From JAEUSG01 sp964590225 (GTDB lineage: Bacteria > Fibrobacterota > OXYB2-FULL-49-7 > JAEUSG01): a stretch of 64,000 nucleotides of DNA. Of this stretch, positions 42,816 to 51,871 are shown one piece after another. A program made the translations under genes and the position numbers. The stretch spans positions 1 to 64,000 of the forward strand of contig CAZPWS010000009.1 in the NCBI GenBank assembly GCA_964590225.1, in the 5' to 3' direction. The stretch's first letter is position 1; every line of letters starts with the position of its first letter. The notes beneath the pieces were generated by a model. It worked only from the letters and a program-made list of their open reading frames with translations. It was not told where the DNA came from and did no database searches.

Positions 42816-44963
42816 ATGCCATCTAAAACTATTCGTAGGTTAGCCATCTTAATATGTCTGCTGTCGGCAACGGTTTTCGCTTCAAATGGTGGTGAGGAAG
42901 CCGACATTACAAGCTTGATGGCAAACCTCGTCTTCCAGATCGGAATAATAATATTTGCGGCAAGAATTGGAGGAGCCATTTTTACAAAGCTCAAACTACC
43001 GTCTGTTCTCGGAGAACTGGTAATGGGCGTCATTATAGGCCCCTACATGTTTGGAAGTATTGTGTTCCCAGGATTCGACCACGGTCTATTTCCGGTCGTA
43101 AATGCCGGCTTTCCTATTTCACCTGAACTTTACGGCATTTCTACTATTGCGTCGATCATACTACTCTTCAGTGCTGGTCTTGAAACTGATTTCGCTATGT
43201 TTATCCGTTACTCCTTTGTTGGAATAGTTCTCGGCATTGGCGGTGTTGTTGCTTCATTTGTAGCAGGAGCAATGACGGCTGTTTGGCTGCTTGGCGTTGA
43301 TTTAATGAGCCCAACAGCGCTGTTTTTGGGAGTTATGTCAACAGCCACATCAGTAGGTATAACTGCACGGATTTTATCCGAAAGAAGAAAAATGGACTCA
43401 CCAGAAGGGGTCAGCATCATGGCTGGTGCAGTTATAGACGATATTCTCGGCATTATTTTGCTCGCTGTAGTGGTCGGCATTACTGCTGTTTCCAAGGCCG
43501 GTTCGCATGGTTCCATCGATTGGATGCATATTGCGCAGACTGCCCTTAAGGCCGTATCCGTCTGGTTGATTTTTACCGCGATGGGAATCTTTTTCTCAAG
43601 AAGGATCAGCACATTTTTAAAACGATTCAGAAGCGTAACGCTGTTCTCTGTAATATCCCTCGGTATGGCTTTCATACTTGCCGGCATCTTTGAAAAGTCG
43701 GGGCTTGCAATGATAATTGGCGCCTATATTATGGGGCTTTCCCTCTCCCGAACAGATTTAAATTTTGTTATCCATGACCGGCTCCACTCGCTCCAAACTT
43801 TTTTTGTCCCAATTTTTTTCACTGTTGTAGGGATGCTTGTCAACCCACGGGCACTCATTTCAAAAGAGGTTATTACTTTCGGACTTATTTATACTGGTGG
43901 AGCAATAGCCGCAAAAGTTGTTGGCTGCGGATTTCCCGCACTCGCACTTAATTTCAATCGTATAGGCGCATTGCGAATAGGTCTCGGCATGGTTCCTCGC
44001 GGAGAAGTTGCACTCATTATCGCCGGAATAGGATTATCTCGCGGCATCCTTAACGAAAGCATATTCGGTGCCGCCATTATGATGACCCTCCTTACAACAA
44101 TGACAGCCCCTCCACTTCTCAATATTGCACTTAGAATTAACAAGGGAGGAACCAAAAAGAGCATCAAGACCGACGAAACACTCATTACTGAATATTCTTT
44201 TCCATCCAAGGATATTTCTGATCTAATCGAAAAAAACATCATTGAGTCCTTTCAGAACGAAGGTTTTTTTGTAAGCGTTGCTAACTTTGAATCGAGAATC
44301 TACAACATCCGAAAAGAAGAAATATCCGTATCGCTTCTCGTTGACAAAGGCATACTAAGATTCAAATCCAAAGAGGAAGATATTTCACTTATCAGAAACA
44401 TGATGTTTGAAACACTACTCAGCCTAAACCATACTCTCGAAAAACTTCAGGAAATTGAAAAACCGGACGAACTTAGAAAATGCATTCAATCAAAGGGAAG
44501 GATAAGGGGACGAAATCTTATAAAGAAAATAGATACCGATAGCATAGTATTGGGTTTGCAAGGTAAAGACAGAGAGGAGGTTGTAAAAGCACTTATCGAT
44601 ACACTTGTTAAAAACAACCGCATTTCAAATGGCGAAAAGGCTTTTCAGGCAGTCATAGAACGGGAGAAAATTATGGGTACAGGGCTTAAGGAGGGGATTG
44701 CCATACCACATGCAAGAATTGATTCCGTTAAAAATGGCGCTATTGCCCTCGGCGTTATGAAAAAAGGGGTCGATTTCGGTTCTATTGATGGCGTTCCATC
44801 AACCATAATTGCGCTTGTTCTGTCGGACAGCAAGAATCCAAGTGCGCACATACAGATGATTGCAGGTATCGCATCAATTTTCACGGATGAGGCAAATAGA
44901 AAATTCGTGCAAAACGCAAAATCACAGGACGAAGTATATAACTATCTCGCAAATATTGCCTAA
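42816..44963 (+). CDS. Cation/proton antiporter (CPA2 type) fused to a PTS EIIA domain
   Basis: A 715-residue protein with a signal-like start and about 12 membrane helices (roughly residues 28-430) of the CPA2/KefB antiporter family ('LPSVLGELVMGVIIGPYMFG', 'STATSVGITARIL', 'GMVPRGEVALIIAGIGL'). A soluble linker (about 450-565) is followed by a C-terminal fructose-type EIIA domain ('GLKEGIAIPHARIDSVKNG') with the phosphorylatable His at about residue 632. GGAGGG precedes the ATG. The fusion suggests ion exchange controlled by PEP-dependent phosphorylation; no EI, HPr or sugar permease is near. Confidence 0.9.
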   Translation: MPSKTIRRLAILICLLSATVFASNGGEEADITSLMANLVFQIGIIIFAARIGGAIFTKLKLPSVLGELVMGVIIGPYMFGSIVFPGFDHGLFPVVNAGFPISPELYGISTIASIILLFSAGLETDFAMFIRYSFVGIVLGIGGVVASFVAGAMTAVWLLGVDLMSPTALFLGVMSTATSVGITARILSERRKMDSPEGVSIMAGAVIDDILGIILLAVVVGITAVSKAGSHGSIDWMHIAQTALKAVSVWLIFTAMGIFFSRRISTFLKRFRSVTLFSVISLGMAFILAGIFEKSGLAMIIGAYIMGLSLSRTDLNFVIHDRLHSLQTFFVPIFFTVVGMLVNPRALISKEVITFGLIYTGGAIAAKVVGCGFPALALNFNRIGALRIGLGMVPRGEVALIIAGIGLSRGILNESIFGAAIMMTLLTTMTAPPLLNIALRINKGGTKKSIKTDETLITEYSFPSKDISDLIEKNIIESFQNEGFFVSVANFESRIYNIRKEEISVSLLVDKGILRFKSKEEDISLIRNMMFETLLSLNHTLEKLQEIEKPDELRKCIQSKGRIRGRNLIKKIDTDSIVLGLQGKDREEVVKALIDTLVKNNRISNGEKAFQAVIEREKIMGTGLKEGIAIPHARIDSVKNGAIALGVMKKGVDFGSIDGVPSTIIALVLSDSKNPSAHIQMIAGIASIFTDEANRKFVQNAKSQDEVYNYLANIA

Positions 44964-45013
44964 CAGAGCTACAAGGGTTTATATTGCTTTAGTCAAGCCA
45001 TAGGAGATTTTAA

Positions 45014-45688
45014 ATGAGTGATTTAACATATCAGCTTCCCGCCAATCCAACTCTTGCTGATGTTCGTGCCATACTTGAAAAAGGCGAACACTTTCTGAAT
45101 AATTGCGAAGATGGAACCATGCGGGTAGATTGCTCACAAGCGGCAATGATTACATCGATGGTTTTAGGATCGCTGGTCAGGCTGCACAATCAATATGCAA
45201 AGAGAGGACGCACATTTCTGCTCACCAATGTAAGTGATCAGATGCGGAGCTCTTTGCGTTCTAGCAGCCTTATCCATGTTTTTAAGACTGAACAGTCTGA
45301 TGAACGCCCTGTGTTTGACATTGATGCGGCAATAGTCAATATATCAGTGGAGATAGATTTTGAGTTGGTGGGAGACATTGGCGTCTTTTCGTTTAGCGGT
45401 TCCATGCTTACCCCAAGCGATACAGAGATTTTTTACAATATGGGAAAAAAAATAATCGAAGATGGACACCAGATGCTGATAGATATGGCCGACCTTGTTT
45501 ATATAGGTAGTATGGGGCTTGGCGCAATAATGCGGCTTCACAAAATTATGGCTGAGCAAAAACGGGGCGAAATCCGCATCTGTTCTCCAGGTGCAATTCT
45601 TAAGGATATGCTTGAGAAACAATCTCTGACAAGCGTGTTAAAAATATTTGATACAAGAGAAGCTGCCCTATCCGGCTGGGTAAAATGA
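45014..45688 (+). CDS. Tandem STAS-domain protein
   Basis: A 224-residue soluble protein with two STAS-like halves (about 1-105 and 115-224). The usual anti-sigma-antagonist loop D-S-S-G reads 'GSMGLGAIMRLHK' in the second half and 'TSMVLGSLVRLHN' in the first. The phosphorylatable Ser is replaced by Met in both, so classical switching by a SpoIIAB/RsbW-type kinase is unlikely. GGAG precedes the ATG. It overlaps nadC by 4 bases, an odd partner. It may be a scaffold or sensor; no kinase or phosphatase is adjacent. Confidence 0.75.
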   Translation: MSDLTYQLPANPTLADVRAILEKGEHFLNNCEDGTMRVDCSQAAMITSMVLGSLVRLHNQYAKRGRTFLLTNVSDQMRSSLRSSSLIHVFKTEQSDERPVFDIDAAIVNISVEIDFELVGDIGVFSFSGSMLTPSDTEIFYNMGKKIIEDGHQMLIDMADLVYIGSMGLGAIMRLHKIMAEQKRGEIRICSPGAILKDMLEKQSLTSVLKIFDTREAALSGWVK

Positions 45689-46533
45689 CACAACCTGTCT
45701 TCGACGGCAAGCTTGCATCACAAATCATAAAACTGGCTCTATTAGAAGATATCGGTAGAGGCGATGTAACGGCCTCGCTGGTGCCTTCAACCACATCGTC
45801 TAAAGCTGTAATTGTTGCAAGGGAACCATGTGTCATTGCAGGACTGCCGGTATTAAAAATTATTATGGAATATCTCTCACCTAAAATACTGGTTAAATCA
45901 TCGGTATTCGATGGAGACACAGTAAGGGCAGGTGAAAAAATAGCGACACTATCTGGCCCATCTGACAAGCTGTTGACCGGAGAGAGAACCGCCCTCAATT
46001 TCATGTCTATCATGTCTGGTATCGCTACAATTACACGGCGCTTCGTTAACGCCGTTAAGGGAACAAATGCCGTAATTTACGACACCCGAAAGACAATTCC
46101 TGGCCACCGCTACCTCTCAAAGTACGCTGTACGGGCAGGCGGTGGAAGCAACCACAGAATGGGGCTGTACGACATGATACTTATTAAGGATAATCATATT
46201 GCAGCAATTGGCATACACTCTGCTATAACTAAAGCACGAAAGATAGTTCCAAAAATTCCAATCATGGTTGAAGTTGATAACCTTGAACAACTTCAGGAAG
46301 CTCTACCCCTAAATCCCAATTTTATTTTACTCGACAATATGACAATACCAAATCTAAAAAAGGCAGTTAAAATTACCGCGTCATATGGAGAAACCCGCCC
46401 TTTGCTTGAAGCATCCGGCGGAATTACAATTGAAAGCGTTAGAAAAATAGCTAAAACAGGAGTAGATAGAATTTCAATCGGCGCAATAACACATTCATAT
46501 CATAATATTGACCTTTCAATGGAATTTCTGTAA
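45685..46533 (+). CDS. nadC: Nicotinate-nucleotide pyrophosphorylase (carboxylating)
   Basis: A 282-residue quinolinate phosphoribosyltransferase, converting quinolinate and PRPP to nicotinate mononucleotide. Family sequence: 'LEDIGRGDVTASLVP', 'ERTALNFMSIMSGIAT', 'DTRKTIPGHRYLSKYAVRAG', 'IKDNHIAA', 'VEVDNLEQL' and 'ASGGITIESV'. It completes the NAD route begun by NadA, whose gene is at 58868-59782; no nadB (L-aspartate oxidase) is in the window. Confidence 0.95.
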   Translation: MTQPVFDGKLASQIIKLALLEDIGRGDVTASLVPSTTSSKAVIVAREPCVIAGLPVLKIIMEYLSPKILVKSSVFDGDTVRAGEKIATLSGPSDKLLTGERTALNFMSIMSGIATITRRFVNAVKGTNAVIYDTRKTIPGHRYLSKYAVRAGGGSNHRMGLYDMILIKDNHIAAIGIHSAITKARKIVPKIPIMVEVDNLEQLQEALPLNPNFILLDNMTIPNLKKAVKITASYGETRPLLEASGGITIESVRKIAKTGVDRISIGAITHSYHNIDLSMEFL

Positions 46534-46537
46534 AAGC

Positions 46538-47098
46538 ATGTCAACTGCTTTACTAAAATGGATATCACTAATCGGTTTTACCTCTACCGGCAAAACATCT
46601 GTTGGCAATGAGCTTGCCAGAATATCTTCGCGGCCCTTTATTGATTTAGACAGGGTTGTTGAGGAATTATTTTTAGCGAAAAACGGGAAAAGTCTTTCCT
46701 GCCGTGAAATCTACGCTGAAAAAGGCGCTTCTAATTTTGCAGCCTTTGAGTTAGAAGCATTAAACCATGTTATCTCCTTAAAAAAAGCTTTTGTTATCGC
46801 TACTGGGGGGGCAACACCACTTAATGGTCAATCAGCTAAACTTCTCAAGTTAAATGGACATATCGTTTACTTAACAGCTACGCCAGAAACTATTTTTGCA
46901 AGAATGCAAAACAAGGGGGTTCCCTTATACCTTAGGGACGATCCAACAGTAGGCAATTTACAAAAACACCTACTAATTCGCGATCCCGTGTATCGTTCCA
47001 TTTCGGATATTACTGTCAATACAGAAAACAGGGATCCGCTGCCCATAGCAGTTGAAGTCCATAAACTGTTAATGATAAATCACGGAGAAAAGGAATAA
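46538..47098 (+). CDS. aroK: Shikimate kinase
   Basis: About 186 residues. Walker A 'GFTSTGKTSVGNELA', the substrate-binding 'FIDLDRVVEE' and 'ATGGATPL' match shikimate kinase, which phosphorylates the 3-OH of shikimate. I place the start at ATG 46538, 4 bases after the nadC stop; an in-frame TTG at 46508 lies inside nadC. The 'GATP' after 'ATGG' departs from the common 'GGG' motif. It is directly followed by chorismate synthase, two steps later in the same pathway. Confidence 0.88.
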   Translation: MSTALLKWISLIGFTSTGKTSVGNELARISSRPFIDLDRVVEELFLAKNGKSLSCREIYAEKGASNFAAFELEALNHVISLKKAFVIATGGATPLNGQSAKLLKLNGHIVYLTATPETIFARMQNKGVPLYLRDDPTVGNLQKHLLIRDPVYRSISDITVNTENRDPLPIAVEVHKLLMINHGEKE

Positions 47099-48198
47099 TG
47101 GGAAACACTTTCGGGACACTATTTCGCGTATCGACATTTGGCGAATCTCATTGCAAGGCAGTTGGAGCTGTTGTGGACGGTTGCCCCCCGGGAATTCAAC
47201 TCAGCGAAGCAGATATACAACCACAATTAAACAGACGGCGACCAGGGCAAAGCGCCATCACTACTCCCAGAGATGAAAAAGATTCCGTTACCATATTAAG
47301 CGGCGTTGAGAACGGCATGACACTTGGTACACCAATCGCGCTTGTTGTTGCGAATAACGATCAACGCCCAAACGACTACGACAACACCATTGTAATTCCC
47401 CGTCCTTCACACGCAGACTACACATATTTAATGAAATATGGCATAAAAGCGTCAAGTGGTGGAGGTCGTTCAAGCGCCCGTGAAACTATAGGAAGAGTAG
47501 CAGCAGGGGCCATAGCAGAAAAGGTACTTAAGGAGAGATATAACATTGAAATTGTAGCGTGGGCGGGAAGCGTCGGCGACATTTATTCTCCTTTACTGGA
47601 CTTTACAACCATCGACAGAACCGATATCGATAAATCTGTAGTCCGTTGCCCGAATCAGCAAACAGCAGCAAAAATGGAAGCGCTTATCGCGGAAATGCGA
47701 GAAAAAAAAGACTCCATTGGCGGTACGGTAATCTGTGTCTGCCGGAATGTGCCCGCTGGTTTCGGCGAACCCGTTTTCGATAAGCTCGAAGCTGTTCTTG
47801 CTCACGCAATGTTGTCTATTCCTGCCACCAAAGGTTTTGAGTTTGGTTCTGGTTTTGCGGGAACACACCTAACAGGCTCTGCCCACAACGACCCTTTTAT
47901 CCTTAAAAAACGGGGAATAGGAACAAAATCCAACAACAGCGGTGGAATACAAGGTGGGATATCGAACAACGAAATTATCAATTTTAGAGTGGCATTTAAG
48001 CCGCCAGCTACAATAGGACTACCACAAAAAACAGCTTCACTTGACGGACAAGAGTCAATACTACAAGCGAAAGGCAGGCACGATCCATGTGTAATTCCAC
48101 GGGCAGTTCCAATTGTTGAATCAATGGCAGCACTTGTATTGCTTGACGCTGCACTTCACAACGAATCTATCAGGGGTTGGGTACCTGCACAGCATTAA
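47098..48198 (+). CDS. aroC: Chorismate synthase
   Basis: A 366-residue FMN-dependent lyase forming chorismate from EPSP. Signatures are 'TFGESHCKAVGAVVDGCPPG', 'RRRPGQSAITTPRDEKD', 'GRSSARETIGRVAAGAIAEK' and 'NNSGGIQGGISNNEII'. Start overlaps the aroK stop (TAATG). The 3' end overlaps the converging HDOD gene by 29 bases. Chorismate feeds the pheA product at 22170-23000. Confidence 0.97.
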   Translation: MGNTFGTLFRVSTFGESHCKAVGAVVDGCPPGIQLSEADIQPQLNRRRPGQSAITTPRDEKDSVTILSGVENGMTLGTPIALVVANNDQRPNDYDNTIVIPRPSHADYTYLMKYGIKASSGGGRSSARETIGRVAAGAIAEKVLKERYNIEIVAWAGSVGDIYSPLLDFTTIDRTDIDKSVVRCPNQQTAAKMEALIAEMREKKDSIGGTVICVCRNVPAGFGEPVFDKLEAVLAHAMLSIPATKGFEFGSGFAGTHLTGSAHNDPFILKKRGIGTKSNNSGGIQGGISNNEIINFRVAFKPPATIGLPQKTASLDGQESILQAKGRHDPCVIPRAVPIVESMAALVLLDAALHNESIRGWVPAQH

Positions 48199-49894
48199 TC
48201 TTGGTGCTGTTTTCTATTGCTGAGTCGATATTTCTAAGATCAATATCAGGACTCAGCTTTTTCAATAGCGGCGTTTCACCAATGCTATTTGACTTTCCAT
48301 CTTTAGGAACAAAAAGGAGCACAGGAATTGATTTACTTGTCAGATACTGATCAAATTCAGATGGCTCCGTTTCTTCATCTGCGTATAAAACAATAAGCTT
48401 GGGTAGTTTATCCGTTTCAACTATATCAGTCAATGGCTCCGCGTTCATAATTTCGTAACCGAGTAAACTAATATAGTGTAGGATAGGCGAAAAGAACGCC
48501 TGAGATTTATTTACGACCATAATCTTGAATGGCAAAGAGCTGGTGTCAAATACAGGATTTTCTGGAAATGTTCGTCCATCAAGATTGATAAAACGAGCAT
48601 ACATATTCATACCCTGATAAATTTCATCAAAGAAATTTTCTCTGAGTCCCATTGCAAAACGCAATTGAATAAAAAGTTCATTGGATAATGGACAAACCAC
48701 AAGGTCGCACTCTCTTCCGATATTCATTGCCTTTGCAATAATATTGGCCATTCCAACAATATTGACAATTTTCTGTTGTTCAGGATCAGCTTCATCCTTA
48801 AATGTTGCGAATTCAATCTGCTTCATAACCGTTGTAGTAATCCGACGCGGTATATTCCAGCCCTCAAAAAGCTTTTCAACAACATCATTTTGTGAAATAC
48901 CTATTACAGAACGGACAGAGTCGAAAAAAGAGCCCCCTTTTTCTGTGGTTAGCTTCATTATTGGCTCAAACAATTCAGGATAAAACTCATCAAGGAGCAA
49001 AATCCCGAAATCATGCAATAAACCGGCAACAAAAACCTCTTCTATGCATTGAAGCCCTGCCTGTTTCGCCAGCCTCTCAGAGATAACAGCAACGGCGAGT
49101 GAGTGATACCAGAATTCCATTCTACTATATCCAAGACTTTTTTCTTCTTTATCAAGAAGCTTCATAATAGACATGGAGATGGCAACATTTTTGGTTTCCT
49201 TAAAACCAATTCTTACAACCGCCTCCCTAATTTCTGAAATTTTTCTGTCTCTGGAAGCAAACAGCACCGAATTACTAACTTTCAATATTGTAGTAGCCAT
49301 TGCAGAATCGGTTTTAATAACTTTTGCGAGTTCTGGTGCCCCACTTTTTATGTCGTCAGCGATTTTTAGTATCCTGTTAACAGTAAACGGAAACACAAGT
49401 AACTTACCGACATGTTGAACCATTAAATCAATTTTTTCGGACCCTGCTTTTTCCTTATTAAGAAGAAGAGCCACCATCTCTTCTCGTTTCTCCTTATCCT
49501 GGCTATTTGTAGAATCGACAGTAACACCCTTACCTTTCAAAAAAACAGAAAGGTCGTTCAGAATTTCACCAAACCTCAATGGCCGTTTATAGTATTTGTT
49601 GACTCCAGTCAGAAAGAAAAGCTTAACTGTTGATTGCTCTGAGGTGTCACCATAGGTAAGTATAGGTGTTTTGTTGAGCCTTTTATTTTTTCTAATCAAT
49701 CGCACAAAATGGAGAGATTCCGTATAAACTGATGGTATATCCATCAGGACAAGATCTGGAAGATATTGCAGGCTTTTAACATAATTGGCATAAGTTGGTT
49801 CAGAAAGAATCACCTTAAAGGATTTCTGCTGAAAAGCAAGCGCAAGTATATCTCCTTCTTTTTTATTTGTTGCGATGAGAAGTATTTTAATCAT
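48170..49894 (-). CDS. HDOD signalling protein with degenerate receiver domains at both ends
   Basis: A 574-residue protein. Residues 1-115 fold like a response-regulator receiver and keep an Asp ('LVLMDIPS', residue 52) and a Lys ('YYKRPLR'), but the acidic pair near residue 8 is missing. The centre (about 150-400) is an HDOD domain ('TILKVSNSVLFASRD', 'VAGLLHDFGILLLDEF'). The last ~110 residues ('FKIMVVNKSQAFFSPILHYI', 'LIVLYADEE') look like a second, more degraded receiver. HDOD proteins act in chemotaxis, motility and c-di-GMP-linked control; the target is unknown. It follows the small STAS gene with a 1-base overlap. Confidence 0.8.
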   Translation of the reverse strand: MIKILLIATNKKEGDILALAFQQKSFKVILSEPTYANYVKSLQYLPDLVLMDIPSVYTESLHFVRLIRKNKRLNKTPILTYGDTSEQSTVKLFFLTGVNKYYKRPLRFGEILNDLSVFLKGKGVTVDSTNSQDKEKREEMVALLLNKEKAGSEKIDLMVQHVGKLLVFPFTVNRILKIADDIKSGAPELAKVIKTDSAMATTILKVSNSVLFASRDRKISEIREAVVRIGFKETKNVAISMSIMKLLDKEEKSLGYSRMEFWYHSLAVAVISERLAKQAGLQCIEEVFVAGLLHDFGILLLDEFYPELFEPIMKLTTEKGGSFFDSVRSVIGISQNDVVEKLFEGWNIPRRITTTVMKQIEFATFKDEADPEQQKIVNIVGMANIIAKAMNIGRECDLVVCPLSNELFIQLRFAMGLRENFFDEIYQGMNMYARFINLDGRTFPENPVFDTSSLPFKIMVVNKSQAFFSPILHYISLLGYEIMNAEPLTDIVETDKLPKLIVLYADEETEPSEFDQYLTSKSIPVLLFVPKDGKSNSIGETPLLKKLSPDIDLRNIDSAIENSTKINAVQVPNP

Positions 49895-50241
49895 TATTTT
49901 ATAAGTTCAGACTTATCGCTTACAATTTTAATAATTTTATCAATACTAGTCACCGAAAAGAGATCGGCTGCCTGCTGCTGTGGTGACAATATGGCTATTT
50001 TACCGCCTTTTTCTCTTAACTGCTTTTCTGTAGAAAGAAGCAGCGCTATTATGCTGCTATCAACAAAGGCCGTTTTACTCATGTCTATTGCCAAAAAGAG
50101 ATGGGTTCTGGTCAACTCTTCAATCTGCAACTGATAAGAACAGGCACCATCATCCTTCAATATTTTCGAGGGTAATTCAACTACTACCCAGCCACAATAC
50201 TCCCACTGAAAACAATATCCTACTTGTGCAGGTAATTCCAT
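49894..50241 (-). CDS. STAS-domain protein (anti-sigma factor antagonist type)
   Basis: A 115-residue single STAS domain. The loop reads 'AFVDSSIIALLLS', keeping the D-S-S in which the second Ser is phosphorylated in SpoIIAA/RsbV, so regulation by a serine kinase is possible. Its stop overlaps the HDOD start, so the two are translationally coupled and may form one switch. Confidence 0.8.
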   Translation of the reverse strand: MELPAQVGYCFQWEYCGWVVVELPSKILKDDGACSYQLQIEELTRTHLFLAIDMSKTAFVDSSIIALLLSTEKQLREKGGKIAILSPQQQAADLFSVTSIDKIIKIVSDKSELIK

Positions 50242-50300
50242 ACAATTAATATATCATATCGTTGTTATCGCCACAATAAGCTATTGTTTATATTAATAAT

Positions 50301-51494
50301 ATGAGAATTGCGGTATTTGCCGATAGATTTTATCCGGAAATAATGGCAGGAAGCGGCAGGGTAGCCTACGAGCTCGCAAAGAAACTGGCAGCAGATGGTC
50401 ATGAACTGACAATCTTTACAAGACGATGGGATGCTTCCATACCTGAAAGAGAAGATATTGCCGGCGTAAATGTTTACCGATACCATGCCGATACAACAGG
50501 TCCACTAAAATTTGCAAAATCAATACGAAAAACCGTCTTATCCCTTTTCAGAGAAGCTTATCCTGATTCATTGCCTGATATTGTGCACATTCATCTTCCG
50601 GCAGCAGCCACAGCTATCTGGCGAGAGCTTAAAGCAGGCAAGATCAGCTCCACCTATTTTTTTTATCTGCCATGGAAAAAAGAATCTGTTGAAGGCAGAA
50701 TAATCACCCATAAAACAATAAAAGAAAAAATCCGTTCTATGATAATCGATAGCATGGAAAGACAGATTATTGGAGTATGCGATAAAATAGTTGTATTTAA
50801 CAGATTTTCTCACGACCTGCTTATTGACAAGTACAAAATAAACTCTAAAACCACCATCACTGAATCAATTATTGGCGTTGACTTTATGAAGTTTATACCC
50901 AGTAGCGATAAAATGTTTTACCGAATCAAGCTTAATCTTCCTACCGATAAAAAAATTGTTATCTCTTTGCGCAGTCTGGAAATTGACATGGGCGTCGATA
51001 ATCTTATTGAGGCGCACAAGCGGCTTATTGATGATAACGAGAATACTCTTTTGCTGCTTGCGGGAAAAGGATCATATGAGTCGGAATTAAAAAACTCTGT
51101 TCGTAAATATGGATTGGAGAACAATTGCATATTCACGGGATGGATTCCCGAAGAATCTCTTGCTGATTATTACCGTGCATCAGATGTCGCCGTAATCCCA
51201 GCCATTCACACGGAATCATTCGGTCTTCAAATAGCGGAAGCCCTTGCATCGGGAGTACCAGCCATCGCAACACCAGTTGGTTCCGTACCTGAGCTGCTAA
51301 GGAAACTTGATCCGCGCCTTATCTGCGCTTCTACTGCCCCTGAATCAATATACGCAACAATAAAGCAGTTTTTTGCAATTCCTCTTACGCAAGCGCAATG
51401 GAGCGACAAATGCAATAAATTTGCCATAGAAAATTTTAGCTGGCAAAAACTTGCTGAATTAAGTATTCCCACTGCAAAACAAACGGAGAATTAA
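50301..51494 (+). CDS. Glycosyltransferase, GT4 family
   Basis: A 397-residue GT-B fold glycosyltransferase. The N-terminus 'FYPEIMAGSGRVAYELAKKL' is the GT4 glycine-rich acceptor loop. The C-terminal donor site shows 'LLAGKGSYESELK', 'FTGWIPEESLADYYRASDV' and the E-x7-E motif in 'ESFGLQIAEALASGVPAIA'. It is likely to transfer a sugar from a nucleotide donor in LPS or other envelope glycan synthesis; the substrate is unknown. The CoA-binding protein gene follows 2 bases later. Confidence 0.9.
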   Translation: MRIAVFADRFYPEIMAGSGRVAYELAKKLAADGHELTIFTRRWDASIPEREDIAGVNVYRYHADTTGPLKFAKSIRKTVLSLFREAYPDSLPDIVHIHLPAAATAIWRELKAGKISSTYFFYLPWKKESVEGRIITHKTIKEKIRSMIIDSMERQIIGVCDKIVVFNRFSHDLLIDKYKINSKTTITESIIGVDFMKFIPSSDKMFYRIKLNLPTDKKIVISLRSLEIDMGVDNLIEAHKRLIDDNENTLLLLAGKGSYESELKNSVRKYGLENNCIFTGWIPEESLADYYRASDVAVIPAIHTESFGLQIAEALASGVPAIATPVGSVPELLRKLDPRLICASTAPESIYATIKQFFAIPLTQAQWSDKCNKFAIENFSWQKLAELSIPTAKQTEN

Positions 51495-51496
51495 TC

Positions 51497-51871
51497 ATGA
51501 TAGTTGCAATTATAGGTGCATCAAATAAAACAGATAGGTACTCATATAAGGCACAGGAAGCGCTTTCAAACGCTGGCCATATGGTAATACCGGTAAATCC
51601 CGTGGTAAGTAACATTAATGGAGTTGCATGCGTGGCAACAATTGGCGATATAAAAGAGGCCGTCGATACTGTCACTATGTATGTGCGTCCCGATGTCAGC
51701 GATAAAATGGCCAACGATCTTATCAATCTCAAGCCAAAGCGGGTTATATTTAATCCTGGCACCGAAAACGATAAACTTGAAGCACTCCTCAGAGAAAATG
51801 GCATAAGAACTGCACGGGCGTGCACAATTGTTATGGTAAAATCAAATCAATTTACCGATCAGCAGGCGTAA
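51497..51871 (+). CDS. CoA-binding protein (Rossmann fold, YccU type)
   Basis: A 124-residue protein that is all one CoA_binding_2 domain: 'VAIIGASNKTDRYSYKAQEAL' contains the glycine-rich turn (20 of these residues define it), followed by 'VIPVNPVVSNINGV' and 'RVIFNPGTENDKLE'. Such proteins resemble the CoA-binding part of succinyl-CoA synthetase; the role is unknown. The 3' end overlaps the converging radical SAM gene by 20 bases. Confidence 0.85.
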   Translation: MIVAIIGASNKTDRYSYKAQEALSNAGHMVIPVNPVVSNINGVACVATIGDIKEAVDTVTMYVRPDVSDKMANDLINLKPKRVIFNPGTENDKLEALLRENGIRTARACTIVMVKSNQFTDQQA

